Below are positions 8,745-16,260 of a DNA stretch of 64,000 nt, in pieces. The position numbers were made by a program, and so were the translations under genes. Origin of the DNA: Mesorhizobium_K sp040049215 (lineage in GTDB: Bacteria > Pseudomonadota > Alphaproteobacteria > Rhizobiales > Rhizobiaceae); contig NZ_JBDZDN010000005.1 in the NCBI RefSeq assembly GCF_040049215.1, positions 186,001-250,000 on the forward strand, in the 5' to 3' direction. The notes under the pieces were generated by a model. The model was not told the origin of the DNA, did not search any database, and worked only from the letters and a program-made list of their open reading frames with translations. How positions within the stretch are numbered: the first letter of the stretch is position 1; the number at the start of each line of letters is the position of its first letter.

Positions 8745-9596
8745 TCAGCCGGCGACGATCGGCGTTCTGAGGATGCCAATGCCGGCCGCCTCGATCTCGA
8801 CCACGTCGCCGGCCTTCATGAAGATTTGCGGGTTCTGGAAGACGCCGACGCCGGCCGGCGTGCCGGTGGTGACGATATCGCCGGGTTCCAGCGGCATGAA
8901 GCCGGAGAGGAAGGAGATGAGCTGAGGCAGCGGAAACAGCCAGTCGGACGTGCTGCCGTCCTGCAGCGTGCGGCCGTTGAGGCGGGTTTTCAGCGCCACA
9001 TTGTCCGGCCGGGTCAGCTCATCCGATGTAACGATGCAGGGCCCGATCGGCGCGTAGCCGGCGAGGTTCTTGCCGATGGTGATCTGGTTGTCCTTGAACT
9101 GCACATCGCGCGCCGAGATGTCGTTGAGCAGCGTGTAGCCGAAGATCGCCGGCATCACGTCGGCCTCCTTTGCCTTGAACAGGCGCTTGCCGATGACGGC
9201 GGAGAACTCGACCTCGTAGTCCATCTGGCTGGTGCGGTCGGTTTTCTCGACCGGTGTCTCGGGGCCGACGACGGAGCTCGGCAGCTTGGCGAAGAAGAAG
9301 GGTTCGGTGGGCATCTTGGCGTTGGGATTCTCCAGCGCATGGCCTTTGTAGTTGATGCCCGAGCAGAGAACTTTTCCCGGCCGGATCGGCGCTTCGAGCT
9401 TGACGTCCGACAGCGAATAGCGCGGCGCCTTGGCGAGACCGGCGCGCACCTTGTCCAGCGCAGATTTGCCGCCGTCGATGACCTCCAGCACACTGTTGGT
9501 TATGCCGGCTTCCGTGAGGCAGGCGACCTGATCGCCCTCCAGCACGCCGGCGTGAAAATTTCCGCCCGAGCGGTGCGAGAATGTGACGAGTTTCAT
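8745..9596 (-). CDS. Fumarylacetoacetate hydrolase (FAH) family protein
   Basis: A 283-residue FAH-superfamily enzyme. Members are metal-dependent hydrolases, decarboxylases or dehydratases of keto acids, including 2-keto-3-deoxy sugar acid dehydratase relatives. Seen in sequence: the GINYKGHALE loop near 83, the metal-binding DYEVEFSAVIGK near 138, FGYTLLNDISARDVQ near 162 and the terminal DIVTTGTPAGVG near 240. It lies upstream of the Gfo/Idh gene with a four-base gap. The IS110 insertion sits just upstream, between this gene and the zinc dehydrogenase, and may cut off the operon promoter from the four genes 5464-9596. The exact reaction is not deducible. Confidence 0.9.
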   Translation of the reverse strand: MKLVTFSHRSGGNFHAGVLEGDQVACLTEAGITNSVLEVIDGGKSALDKVRAGLAKAPRYSLSDVKLEAPIRPGKVLCSGINYKGHALENPNAKMPTEPFFFAKLPSSVVGPETPVEKTDRTSQMDYEVEFSAVIGKRLFKAKEADVMPAIFGYTLLNDISARDVQFKDNQITIGKNLAGYAPIGPCIVTSDELTRPDNVALKTRLNGRTLQDGSTSDWLFPLPQLISFLSGFMPLEPGDIVTTGTPAGVGVFQNPQIFMKAGDVVEIEAAGIGILRTPIVAG

Positions 9597-9604
9597 GCGG
9601 CCCT

Positions 9605-10991
9605 ACCAATGAGATGCGTTTCGACGCCTGCCTTTTCGTGACGGTCTAATTGACCGATCATGGTTGAAGGCAGGGGACCGGGGATGGCTATCATGCTGGC
9701 CGCCCTTGATGGCTCCGGAGGCAGAACCACCCGGTCCCGACGCCCGCCCCGACCGCTGATTAGGCTCTGCGGATCATCGCTGTGTAGGGCGAGGACGGCG
9801 TGGGAGGGTTGCCGAACGGAGGACACATCAGGGAGGAGATCGTGAAGCTTTATGTCGGCGTGGATGCCGCCAAGGATACTCACTGGGCCTGTGTGATCGA
9901 CGGCGACGCCAGGCCTGTCTTCAGCCATGCTGTCGCCAACGATCCGGAAGGCATCGAGGCGCTGGTTGGCGAACTTTCGATACTGGAGGCCGACGCCACG
10001 ACGGTCGCGCTCGATCTGCTCGGCGGCTCGGCGACGCTGTTGTGCGCGATGCTGGCCGAGGCCGGCTTGCGGGTCGTCCACACGCCCGGCCTTGCGGTCA
10101 ACCGCGCCCGGCAGGGCATGCGCGGCGGCGAGAACAAGTCTGACCCCAGGGATGCGGCCACCATCGCCGATCTCGCCCGCACCCGCACCGATCTGCGCCC
10201 TGTCGAGGTCGAAACTGAGATCGATGTCGACATCCGCCTGCTGGTCGGCCGCAGGCGCGAGGTCGTCGTCGACCAGACCCGCCGTCTTTCCCGGCTGCGT
10301 GACCTGCTCTCCTCGCTCTTCCCGGCGCTGGAGCGACGCATCGACGTCAAGACCAAGACCGGCCTCGTCTTCCTGAGCCTGTTCGCCGCGCCACACGAGC
10401 TGCGCAGCGCCAAGTCCGACCGCATCGTCCGCCAGATCGCAAAGGCGGCTCCTCACATGCGCGGCGTCGAACTCATGGCCCGCGACGCCATCGCGCTGGC
10501 AAAGGCCCAGACCATCGATGTTCCCGGCGCCGCCACCCGTGCCAGACTGGTCAAGGACCTCGCCGCCGAAGCGCTCGCCGCCAGGGCGCAGCGCGACCCT
10601 GACGCAGCCCTCATCCGCAGCCTGCCGGGGATGGGGGCCGTGCTGACGGCAGACATCGCATGCGTCGGCACCGGACGCCGCTTCCGATCCGCAGACGCTC
10701 TCGCCGCCGCCGCAGGCCTCAATCCTGTCTTGCGCCAGTCCGGAAAGTCCCGCGCCATCCGACGCTCCACAAGCGGCGACAAGAACCTCAAGCGCGTCTT
10801 CTTCCAGTCCGCCTTCAATGCCCTCGCAGACCCCGAAAGCTGTGCCTTCTACCAACGAAAGCGCGCCGAAAGGAAACGCCACAACCAAGCCGTCATCGCA
10901 CTGGCTCGTCGGCGCGTGAACGTCGTCTGGGCTATCCTCCAAACCAGAACCCCATTCACCCCAAACTTCAAAAATGCAGCTTGACTGATCC
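9605..10991 (+). mobile_element. IS110-family insertion sequence
   Basis: An about 1.39-kb element inserted between the zinc dehydrogenase stop (10993) and the FAH start (9596), splitting the leftward operon. It is read against the operon. IS110 elements lack clear terminal inverted repeats, so the ends are judged from the flanking genes: both junctions carry a CCA trinucleotide (about 9611 and 10990), a possible short target duplication. About 240 bases of non-coding sequence precede the transposase, as is usual for the family, where the guide RNA is encoded. Confidence 0.6.
9842..10984 (+). CDS. IS110-family transposase
   Basis: A 380-residue DEDD-type transposase. The N-terminal RuvC-like domain starts YVGVDAAKDTHWACVID (first Asp near residue 7) and includes VALDLLGGSATLL and GGENKSDPRDAATIADLAR, which supplies the acidic pair. 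The C-terminal transposase_20 domain has SLPGMGAVLTADIA, then AAAAGLNPVLRQSGKS, containing the conserved catalytic Ser region. The start is a GTG at 9842 preceded by GGGAGGAGAT; an upstream in-frame start at 9800 has no such site. The reading frame is intact, so the element may still be active. Confidence 0.93.
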   Translation: MKLYVGVDAAKDTHWACVIDGDARPVFSHAVANDPEGIEALVGELSILEADATTVALDLLGGSATLLCAMLAEAGLRVVHTPGLAVNRARQGMRGGENKSDPRDAATIADLARTRTDLRPVEVETEIDVDIRLLVGRRREVVVDQTRRLSRLRDLLSSLFPALERRIDVKTKTGLVFLSLFAAPHELRSAKSDRIVRQIAKAAPHMRGVELMARDAIALAKAQTIDVPGAATRARLVKDLAAEALAARAQRDPDAALIRSLPGMGAVLTADIACVGTGRRFRSADALAAAAGLNPVLRQSGKSRAIRRSTSGDKNLKRVFFQSAFNALADPESCAFYQRKRAERKRHNQAVIALARRRVNVVWAILQTRTPFTPNFKNAA

Positions 10992-10992
10992 A

Positions 10993-12012
10993 TTAGGCTG
11001 CCTCCGGTATGAAGACGGCCTTGTGCAGGGCCATCGGATTGTCTGCGAGTTTTGCGAAGATCGCCGGCGCTTCGCCGAGCGCGAAGGAACTGGCGATCTT
11101 CGGATAGTGGATTTTTCCCGAGGCAAGCAGGTCGAGCGCCTCGGGGAAACAGTCGACCGAGGCGCGCGATCCGTAGATCGTCACCTCCTTGCGGGTGAAG
11201 TCGAGGCCGGGCAGCGTGATGCCTTGCCCCTTCTTGACGAGGCCGAGGATGACGATGCGCCCACCTGCGGCGACGAGGTCCATCGTCTGCTCCATGGCGG
11301 CGATAGCGCCTGTGGCTTCGACGACGACCGGCATGCCCTCGCCATTGGTCAGTTCCAGCACGCGCTCGATGAGGCCGGCGCCGCCGGCGATGGGAGTCGC
11401 GCCGAGATCGGCCGCGGTGGAGAGGCGTTCGGCCGAGAGGTCGGTCGCGTAGACTTTGGCGCCGCGCGCGCGGGCCACCTCGACAACGGCAAGCCCGATC
11501 GGGCCGGCGCCGAGAACGAAAACGGTGTCCTCGGCGGTGACCTCGCCGCGGCGGCAGCCTTGCACGCCGATGGCGACCGGCTCGGCGAAGGCCGCCTCGA
11601 AGTCGGTGAGGCTGTCGGGCACCACGTTGAGGTTGGATGCCGGGGCGGCAACGTAGTCGGCAAAACCGCCTTCGCGGTGGACGCCGATGATGGTGAGGTT
11701 GGCGCAGCAATTGCGCTTGCCGATGCGGCACGGGTAGCACTTGCCGCAGCCGATGAAGGGATCGACGACGACGCGCGTGCCGACGGCGGGTCCGGCAGCA
11801 CCGGGACCGTAGGCCTCGACCACGCCTGCGATCTCGTGGCAGCCGATGCGCGGATAGCTCACATAGGGGTTCTTGCCGGTGTAGATATAGAGGTCGCCGG
11901 CGCAGAGTCCGGCGGCCTTCACCTTGACCAGCACTTCGCCGGGTCCGGGGGTTGGCTTGGCGACATCGGCCATACGGATGGCCTGCGGCGCATCGAAGAT
12001 CGCGGCGCGCAT
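10993..12012 (-). CDS. Zinc-dependent alcohol/polyol dehydrogenase (MDR)
   Basis: A 339-residue medium-chain dehydrogenase of the L-iditol/threonine dehydrogenase type, oxidising a hydroxyl of a sugar or sugar acid with NAD(P). Catalytic-zinc ligands are Cys37 (GLCAGDLY) and His59-Glu60 (GCHEIAG). The structural-zinc lobe is complete (GCGKCYPCRIGKRNCC, cysteines 89, 92, 95 and 103). The Rossmann motif is VLGAGPIGLAVVEVA near 165. The ATG overlaps the stop of the metallo-hydrolase gene by one base (TGATG), so translation is coupled. The IS110 element begins immediately after its stop codon. Confidence 0.92.
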   Translation of the reverse strand: MRAAIFDAPQAIRMADVAKPTPGPGEVLVKVKAAGLCAGDLYIYTGKNPYVSYPRIGCHEIAGVVEAYGPGAAGPAVGTRVVVDPFIGCGKCYPCRIGKRNCCANLTIIGVHREGGFADYVAAPASNLNVVPDSLTDFEAAFAEPVAIGVQGCRRGEVTAEDTVFVLGAGPIGLAVVEVARARGAKVYATDLSAERLSTAADLGATPIAGGAGLIERVLELTNGEGMPVVVEATGAIAAMEQTMDLVAAGGRIVILGLVKKGQGITLPGLDFTRKEVTIYGSRASVDCFPEALDLLASGKIHYPKIASSFALGEAPAIFAKLADNPMALHKAVFIPEAA

Positions 12013-12830
12013 CAGGCCGCAGCCTTTGCGGGGCGGAGCACCTTGCCGGCCGCGTCGAACTCGATCCACTCGCCAGATTTCAAGAGATAGGGGTCGGCGA
12101 TTTTGCTTCCACGCGTCTTCGCTTCGCGATGGTGCTTCATGTATTCGGCGACGTCGCTGTCGCCGTCGAGCGTGATGTAGTGGCAGGGCAGCACGGTCTC
12201 GAGGCCGAGCCACTGCGTCGCGAGCACGCCTTCATAGGGGCTCATCTCGCCGGTCAGCATCTCACCCGGCATGGGATTGAGGTGCAGGATCTCCTGCGGG
12301 TTGGCGATGCCGATGCAGCCGACATTCGGCTTGTAGAGCTCGCCCTGCAGCTTGAGATCGGTGAAGATCGCGGTGTCGCCATAATGGTAGAAGCGCAGGC
12401 CGTCGGCATAGACGATGAAGGCCATCGGCACGCCGGAGATGAAGCTGCCGTCCTTCAGCCTGATCTGCGACCAGTGATGGCATTCGAGCGGCTGGATCTC
12501 GATGCCGGCGACCTTGACGCGGATGCCCCAGGTTGTGGCGCGGATCTGATTGGCCGGAATGCCGCGATCCATCAGCCAGGCCTTGACCTCACCGCCGCAG
12601 ACGACCGGGCAGCCGTATTTGGTGGCGATCTTGTCGGTGTCGCCGAGATGGTCGAAGGCCGCGTGGCTGACCACCACGAGATCGACCTTGTCGAAATCGC
12701 CCGACTTGGTGAGCGCACCCGGGTTCTGGTCGAGGAACGGATCGCACAGGATGCGCATGCCCGAACTGGTGATGATCTCGAAGGCGGCGACGCCGTGGAA
12801 GCGTATGCGGGTGGCGGGCGCGGTGGTCAT
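12012..12830 (-). CDS. UlaG-like metallo-beta-lactamase-fold hydrolase
   Basis: A 272-residue metallo-hydrolase of the UlaG/YcbX-like branch, which often opens lactones of sugar acids. Seen: FHGVAAFEI strand, ILCDPFLDQNPG, then the metal loop VVSHAAFDHLGD, and later CHHWS and HYGDTAIF. The metal motif HxHxDH is altered: His56, Ala58, Asp60, His61, so one of the usual ligands is missing. Some subfamilies carry this natural change, so activity is not excluded. It overlaps the P450 stop (ATGA) and the next start (TGATG). With the lactonase-like gene 5 kb downstream, two lactone-opening candidates exist in one operon. Confidence 0.85.
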   Translation of the reverse strand: MTTAPATRIRFHGVAAFEIITSSGMRILCDPFLDQNPGALTKSGDFDKVDLVVVSHAAFDHLGDTDKIATKYGCPVVCGGEVKAWLMDRGIPANQIRATTWGIRVKVAGIEIQPLECHHWSQIRLKDGSFISGVPMAFIVYADGLRFYHYGDTAIFTDLKLQGELYKPNVGCIGIANPQEILHLNPMPGEMLTGEMSPYEGVLATQWLGLETVLPCHYITLDGDSDVAEYMKHHREAKTRGSKIADPYLLKSGEWIEFDAAGKVLRPAKAAA

Positions 12831-14032
12831 GGTTGTTTCGTCTTCTTTTCAACAAGCAAAGGCAGGCTCGCGAGGCCGTGGCGGTCGCCGCGTGTCTTGA
12901 GGCGTGGCGCCTCGTCGGGATCGGGCGCGAGGCTTACCCCGGTTTCGACCAGCATGCGCAGCGTCGCACCCATCTCCATGCGCGCTACCGCGGCGCCGGC
13001 GCAAAGATGCGGCCCCGCGCCGAAAGTCAGATGCCGGTTCGGCTGGCGGTCGAGGTGCATCTCCTCGGGAGCGTCGAACACGGCCGGGTCGTGATTGGCC
13101 GCGCCGAAGCCGAGCGCAACGATGTCACCGACCGCGATGTCGCGGCCATGCAGACACATATCTTTGGTCGCGTTGCGACCGAAAATCTGGATCGGCGAGG
13201 AGTGTCGCAGGAATTCCTCGACCGCCAGCGGGATCGATTCGGGGTCGGCGAGCTGCGTCAACGCGTCAGGGTGGTCGGCGATCCACTGCAGCATCAGGGA
13301 CAGCGCGTCGGCAGTGGTCTCAAACCCGGCGCCGAAGACCACGGTCAGGAACGAACGGATCTGGATGTCGTCGAGCCGTTCGCCGTCGATTTCGGCCGTG
13401 ATCAGGGTACTGATGAAATCGTCTTGCGGCCGCAAGCGGCGCTCGGCGATGAGGACGTCGACATAGGCCACGAGTTCCCTGCTCGCCGCAGCACCTCGCT
13501 CCGGATCGGTGACGTCGAACATGCGGGTAATCCACTCCACCCAGCGCTCCGAATCGGCCAGCGGAATGTCGGTGAAGGCCGCCAGCGCGGTAATCGCGAC
13601 GGGGACACAAAATTCCGCGACGGCGTCGACGCTGCCCTTGGCCGACATCGCCTCCAGCCTGTCCCGGATAAAGGCTTCGATACGGGGAGTGATAGCCACG
13701 ACGCGTGCGGGAGCGAAGACGGGATTGACCAGCGCACGGTAGCGCGAGTGCTGCGGCGGATCGATCTCGATCGGCAGTTGCGGCTGCGTGCGCGGCGTGA
13801 TGACAGGTATCGCGGTGACACCGACGACGCTCGATGTGAAGCCGCGCCAGTCGAGCGCGGCGGAGCGCACGTCGTCATAGCGGGTGAGCAGCCAGAAGCC
13901 GCCATGCTTGCTCGAATGCGCGACCGGGCATTCGCGGCGCAGGCGCTCGAAAGCGCCGAACGGATCGGCGACGAAGGCGCGATCGTGGATGTCCACGTCG
14001 TCCATCTGTGCTGCTTTTCGCGTGTCAATCAT
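12827..14032 (-). CDS. Cytochrome P450
   Basis: Soluble class-I-type bacterial P450 of about 401 residues. The I-helix oxygen-binding motif is FGAGFETT (about 234-240), the K-helix ExxR is EEFLR (about 272-276) and the heme-ligand loop is FGAGPHLCAG with Cys344. An alternative TTG start nine codons upstream (14059) has a GGAGG four bases away; I keep the ATG. The gene lies inside a sugar ABC importer and dehydrogenase operon, after two hairpins that follow the binding-protein gene. No ferredoxin or ferredoxin reductase gene is seen in the window, so electrons must come from elsewhere. In this setting oxidative O-demethylation or hydroxylation of the imported sugar is a plausible role (inference). 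Confidence 0.93.
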   Translation of the reverse strand: MIDTRKAAQMDDVDIHDRAFVADPFGAFERLRRECPVAHSSKHGGFWLLTRYDDVRSAALDWRGFTSSVVGVTAIPVITPRTQPQLPIEIDPPQHSRYRALVNPVFAPARVVAITPRIEAFIRDRLEAMSAKGSVDAVAEFCVPVAITALAAFTDIPLADSERWVEWITRMFDVTDPERGAAASRELVAYVDVLIAERRLRPQDDFISTLITAEIDGERLDDIQIRSFLTVVFGAGFETTADALSLMLQWIADHPDALTQLADPESIPLAVEEFLRHSSPIQIFGRNATKDMCLHGRDIAVGDIVALGFGAANHDPAVFDAPEEMHLDRQPNRHLTFGAGPHLCAGAAVARMEMGATLRMLVETGVSLAPDPDEAPRLKTRGDRHGLASLPLLVEKKTKQP

Positions 14033-14063
14033 GACCGGCTCTTGAAATCCGTTTTCCAAAGGG

Positions 14064-14118
14064 CCTCCGGCGACAGGGAGTCACCGCCGGAGGCTGGGCG
14101 AGGAATATCCTCGCCCAG
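14064..14118 (-). terminator. Two tandem hairpins after the sugar-binding protein gene
   Basis: Reading on the minus strand just after the binding-protein stop: first an 11-bp perfect stem with a 3-base loop (14094-14118, arm CTGGGCGAGGA), then a 9-bp stem (14064-14093, arm CCTCCGGCG). No long T run follows, so they may act as an attenuator and mRNA 3'-end protector, letting the binding protein be made in excess over the P450 and downstream enzymes. Confidence 0.55.
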
Positions 14119-14126
14119 TGAGAGTC

Positions 14127-15146
14127 TTACTTCACGTTGAGTGCAGTCAGCACCTTGTCGACATTGTCCTTGGTGACAAGGAGAACGCCGGTGTCGACGG
14201 TATCAGGGATCGGACGGCCACCGTCAGCGGAACCGAGACCGGCCGACTTCAACGTGTTGGTGTTGTAGTCGTGCAGCAGCTTCACCGCATAGTAGATGAA
14301 GAGCTCGCGGTTCTGCACGACAATGCCGTCGACCCAGCCTTCCTTGGCCGTATTGAAGAAGTCGGGCGTCTGCTCCATCGCCGTGACCTTGATGTCGCCC
14401 GGGTTCTTGCCGGCTTCACGCAGCGCCGTGACGATGCCCGCGCCGGATTCGGAATCGAACCCGGCAAGGCCGGCGATGTCGGGGTTGGCCGCCATGATCG
14501 CGGCGGTGACCTGCGCCGCCTTTTGGGCGTCGCCGCCATCGTCCTCGTTGGCGACGATGTTGTACTTGCCGCCGCCATTGGCCTCGATGTATGCGGTGAA
14601 GCCGGCCACGGCCTCGCGCATGTTTCCGGCGTTGATGATCGACATCATGCCGAGTTTGCCGCCGTCGGGCAGCATTTCCATCATCTTCTTCGCCTGGGCG
14701 ACGCCGACCTGGGTCCAGTTCGTGCCGATATAGGCGAGACGGCCGGAGTCCGGCAGGTCGCCGTCATCGACGACGGTCGGCACGCCCTGCTCCATGCACT
14801 TCTTGACCGATTCAGTCAGCGACGGGTCCCAGCCGCCGACGACCGAGACGCCGGACGGCTTCTGCGCGCAGACCTGGTCGACCGCGGCGATGAAGCCCGG
14901 CACGTCGAAATCGGTCGGGCCGGCGACGACCACGCGAACGCCGAGCTCCTCGGCGATGCGCTTCATGCCGACATAGTCGTACTGGACGAACAGCGGCAGG
15001 TTCGCCTTGTTGGAAATCCAGTAGTAGGTGTATTTCGCGTCGGCCGGACCGTATTCCGATTCCTGCGCCGAAGCAGGAGCCGAGAAGCCGGCCGCCGAGA
15101 CTGCAAGTGCCGCGGCTGCGAGCACTGATTTCATCATCGTTCTCAT
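14127..15146 (-). CDS. Sugar ABC transporter periplasmic binding protein
   Basis: Periplasmic receptor (Peripla_BP_4 type, ribose/xylose-like cluster) of the ABC importer encoded upstream. About 339 residues with a signal peptide (1-28, ending ASAQ). Motifs of the fold include KYTYYWISNKANLPLF, GVRVVVAGPTDFDVPGF, VVGGWDPSLTESV and AGLAGFDSESGAGIV. The ATG at 15146 is chosen because TCCTCC reads as GGAGGA six bases upstream; a start seven codons earlier has none. It is followed by two hairpins. Binding of a pentose-like or branched sugar is inferred only from the regulon. Confidence 0.92.
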   Translation of the reverse strand: MRTMMKSVLAAAALAVSAAGFSAPASAQESEYGPADAKYTYYWISNKANLPLFVQYDYVGMKRIAEELGVRVVVAGPTDFDVPGFIAAVDQVCAQKPSGVSVVGGWDPSLTESVKKCMEQGVPTVVDDGDLPDSGRLAYIGTNWTQVGVAQAKKMMEMLPDGGKLGMMSIINAGNMREAVAGFTAYIEANGGGKYNIVANEDDGGDAQKAAQVTAAIMAANPDIAGLAGFDSESGAGIVTALREAGKNPGDIKVTAMEQTPDFFNTAKEGWVDGIVVQNRELFIYYAVKLLHDYNTNTLKSAGLGSADGGRPIPDTVDTGVLLVTKDNVDKVLTALNVK

Positions 15147-15250
15147 TTCATTTCCTCCACAGAACAAGCATTCCCAGTTGCAGTTCCTCCCGGTTGCCCG
15201 GACCTAGTTGAGCATCGGACGATGCTCTCCGACCCCTGTGGGGATCGACT

Positions 15251-16258
15251 TCACACACGGCCGCTTGACTTGAAGCGGTCGAGCGAGACTGCGAACAGCA
15301 GGACGAGGCCGACAACCATGCCCTGCCAGAAGACGCCGATGGCGTTGATGATCATGGCGTTCTCGATGAGCGCGATGAACAGGACGCCGAGTATGCCGCC
15401 GATGATCGTGCCTTCGCCGCCCTTGAGGCTGGCGCCGCCGAGCACAGTCGCGGTGATGACCTTGAGCTCGATGCCGACGCCGGCATTGACGACGGCGCTG
15501 TTCAACCGCGCGGCGCCGAAGACACCTGCGATGCCCGCCAGCGCGCCCATGATTATGAAGGCGACCAGCGTCAGGCGGTCGACACGGATGCCGGAAAGCT
15601 GGGCGGCGCGTGGATTGCCGCCGACGAAATAGAACTGGCGGAAGAAGCGCGTGCGCGACACCAGCCAGCTGCCGACCAGCACGATGACCAGCATCACCCA
15701 GAACGGCGACTGGATGCGCAGGAAAGGATCGGAGGCGCGACCATAGGCGGCGAAGGCGTCCGAGATCGGCGTGACGCCGGTGCCGGCGGTGACGTAGGTG
15801 AGGCTGCGATAGATGGTGAGCGTGCCCAGCGTGGCGATCAGCGCGTTGATGCCGATGCGCGTGACGATGAGACCGTTGACGAGACCCGCCAGCGCGCCGA
15901 CGGTGATGCCGACGAGGATCGCGATCTCGGCCGGCCAGCCCCACCATCCGGCCACCACGCCGGCCCAGACGCCTGTTAGCGCAAGCGTCGAGCCGCAGGA
16001 GAGGTCGAAGCTGCCGGCGATCATCAGCAGCATCATGCCGCAGACGAGGATGCCGACCGGAGCGAGGTTGAGCAGCACCGCACGCAAATTGGGCGCGGTC
16101 GGGAAGTTGTTCGGATAGACGACGCTCATGACGATGGCGAGCGCAGCGACAAGGATCAGCAGCGTCAACTCGCGGGAATCGGCGAAGCGACGCACCAGGC
16201 GCATGAGCAGCGATTCGCGCTGTTCCGCGGCCTCCTGGGTCTGAACGGCCTGCGTCAT
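15251..16258 (-). CDS. Sugar ABC transporter permease
   Basis: RbsC/XylH-type membrane subunit, 335 residues, with about ten hydrophobic segments and the family motifs MIAGSFDLSCGSTLALTG (near 83) and ATVLGGASLKGGEGTIIGG (near 260), the latter forming the coupling region for the ATPase. The ATG follows the ATPase stop by three bases and uses GGAGG inside that gene's last codons. The open frame runs on upstream through the ATPase gene in another register; that extension is not coding. Confidence 0.95.
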   Translation of the reverse strand: MTQAVQTQEAAEQRESLLMRLVRRFADSRELTLLILVAALAIVMSVVYPNNFPTAPNLRAVLLNLAPVGILVCGMMLLMIAGSFDLSCGSTLALTGVWAGVVAGWWGWPAEIAILVGITVGALAGLVNGLIVTRIGINALIATLGTLTIYRSLTYVTAGTGVTPISDAFAAYGRASDPFLRIQSPFWVMLVIVLVGSWLVSRTRFFRQFYFVGGNPRAAQLSGIRVDRLTLVAFIIMGALAGIAGVFGAARLNSAVVNAGVGIELKVITATVLGGASLKGGEGTIIGGILGVLFIALIENAMIINAIGVFWQGMVVGLVLLFAVSLDRFKSSGRV

Positions 16259-16260
16259 TT

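Noticed and set aside
9593..11740. A 715-codon minus-strand open frame across the IS110 element
   Set aside because: It is antisense to the transposase, runs through the dehydrogenase in the wrong register and has no family motif.
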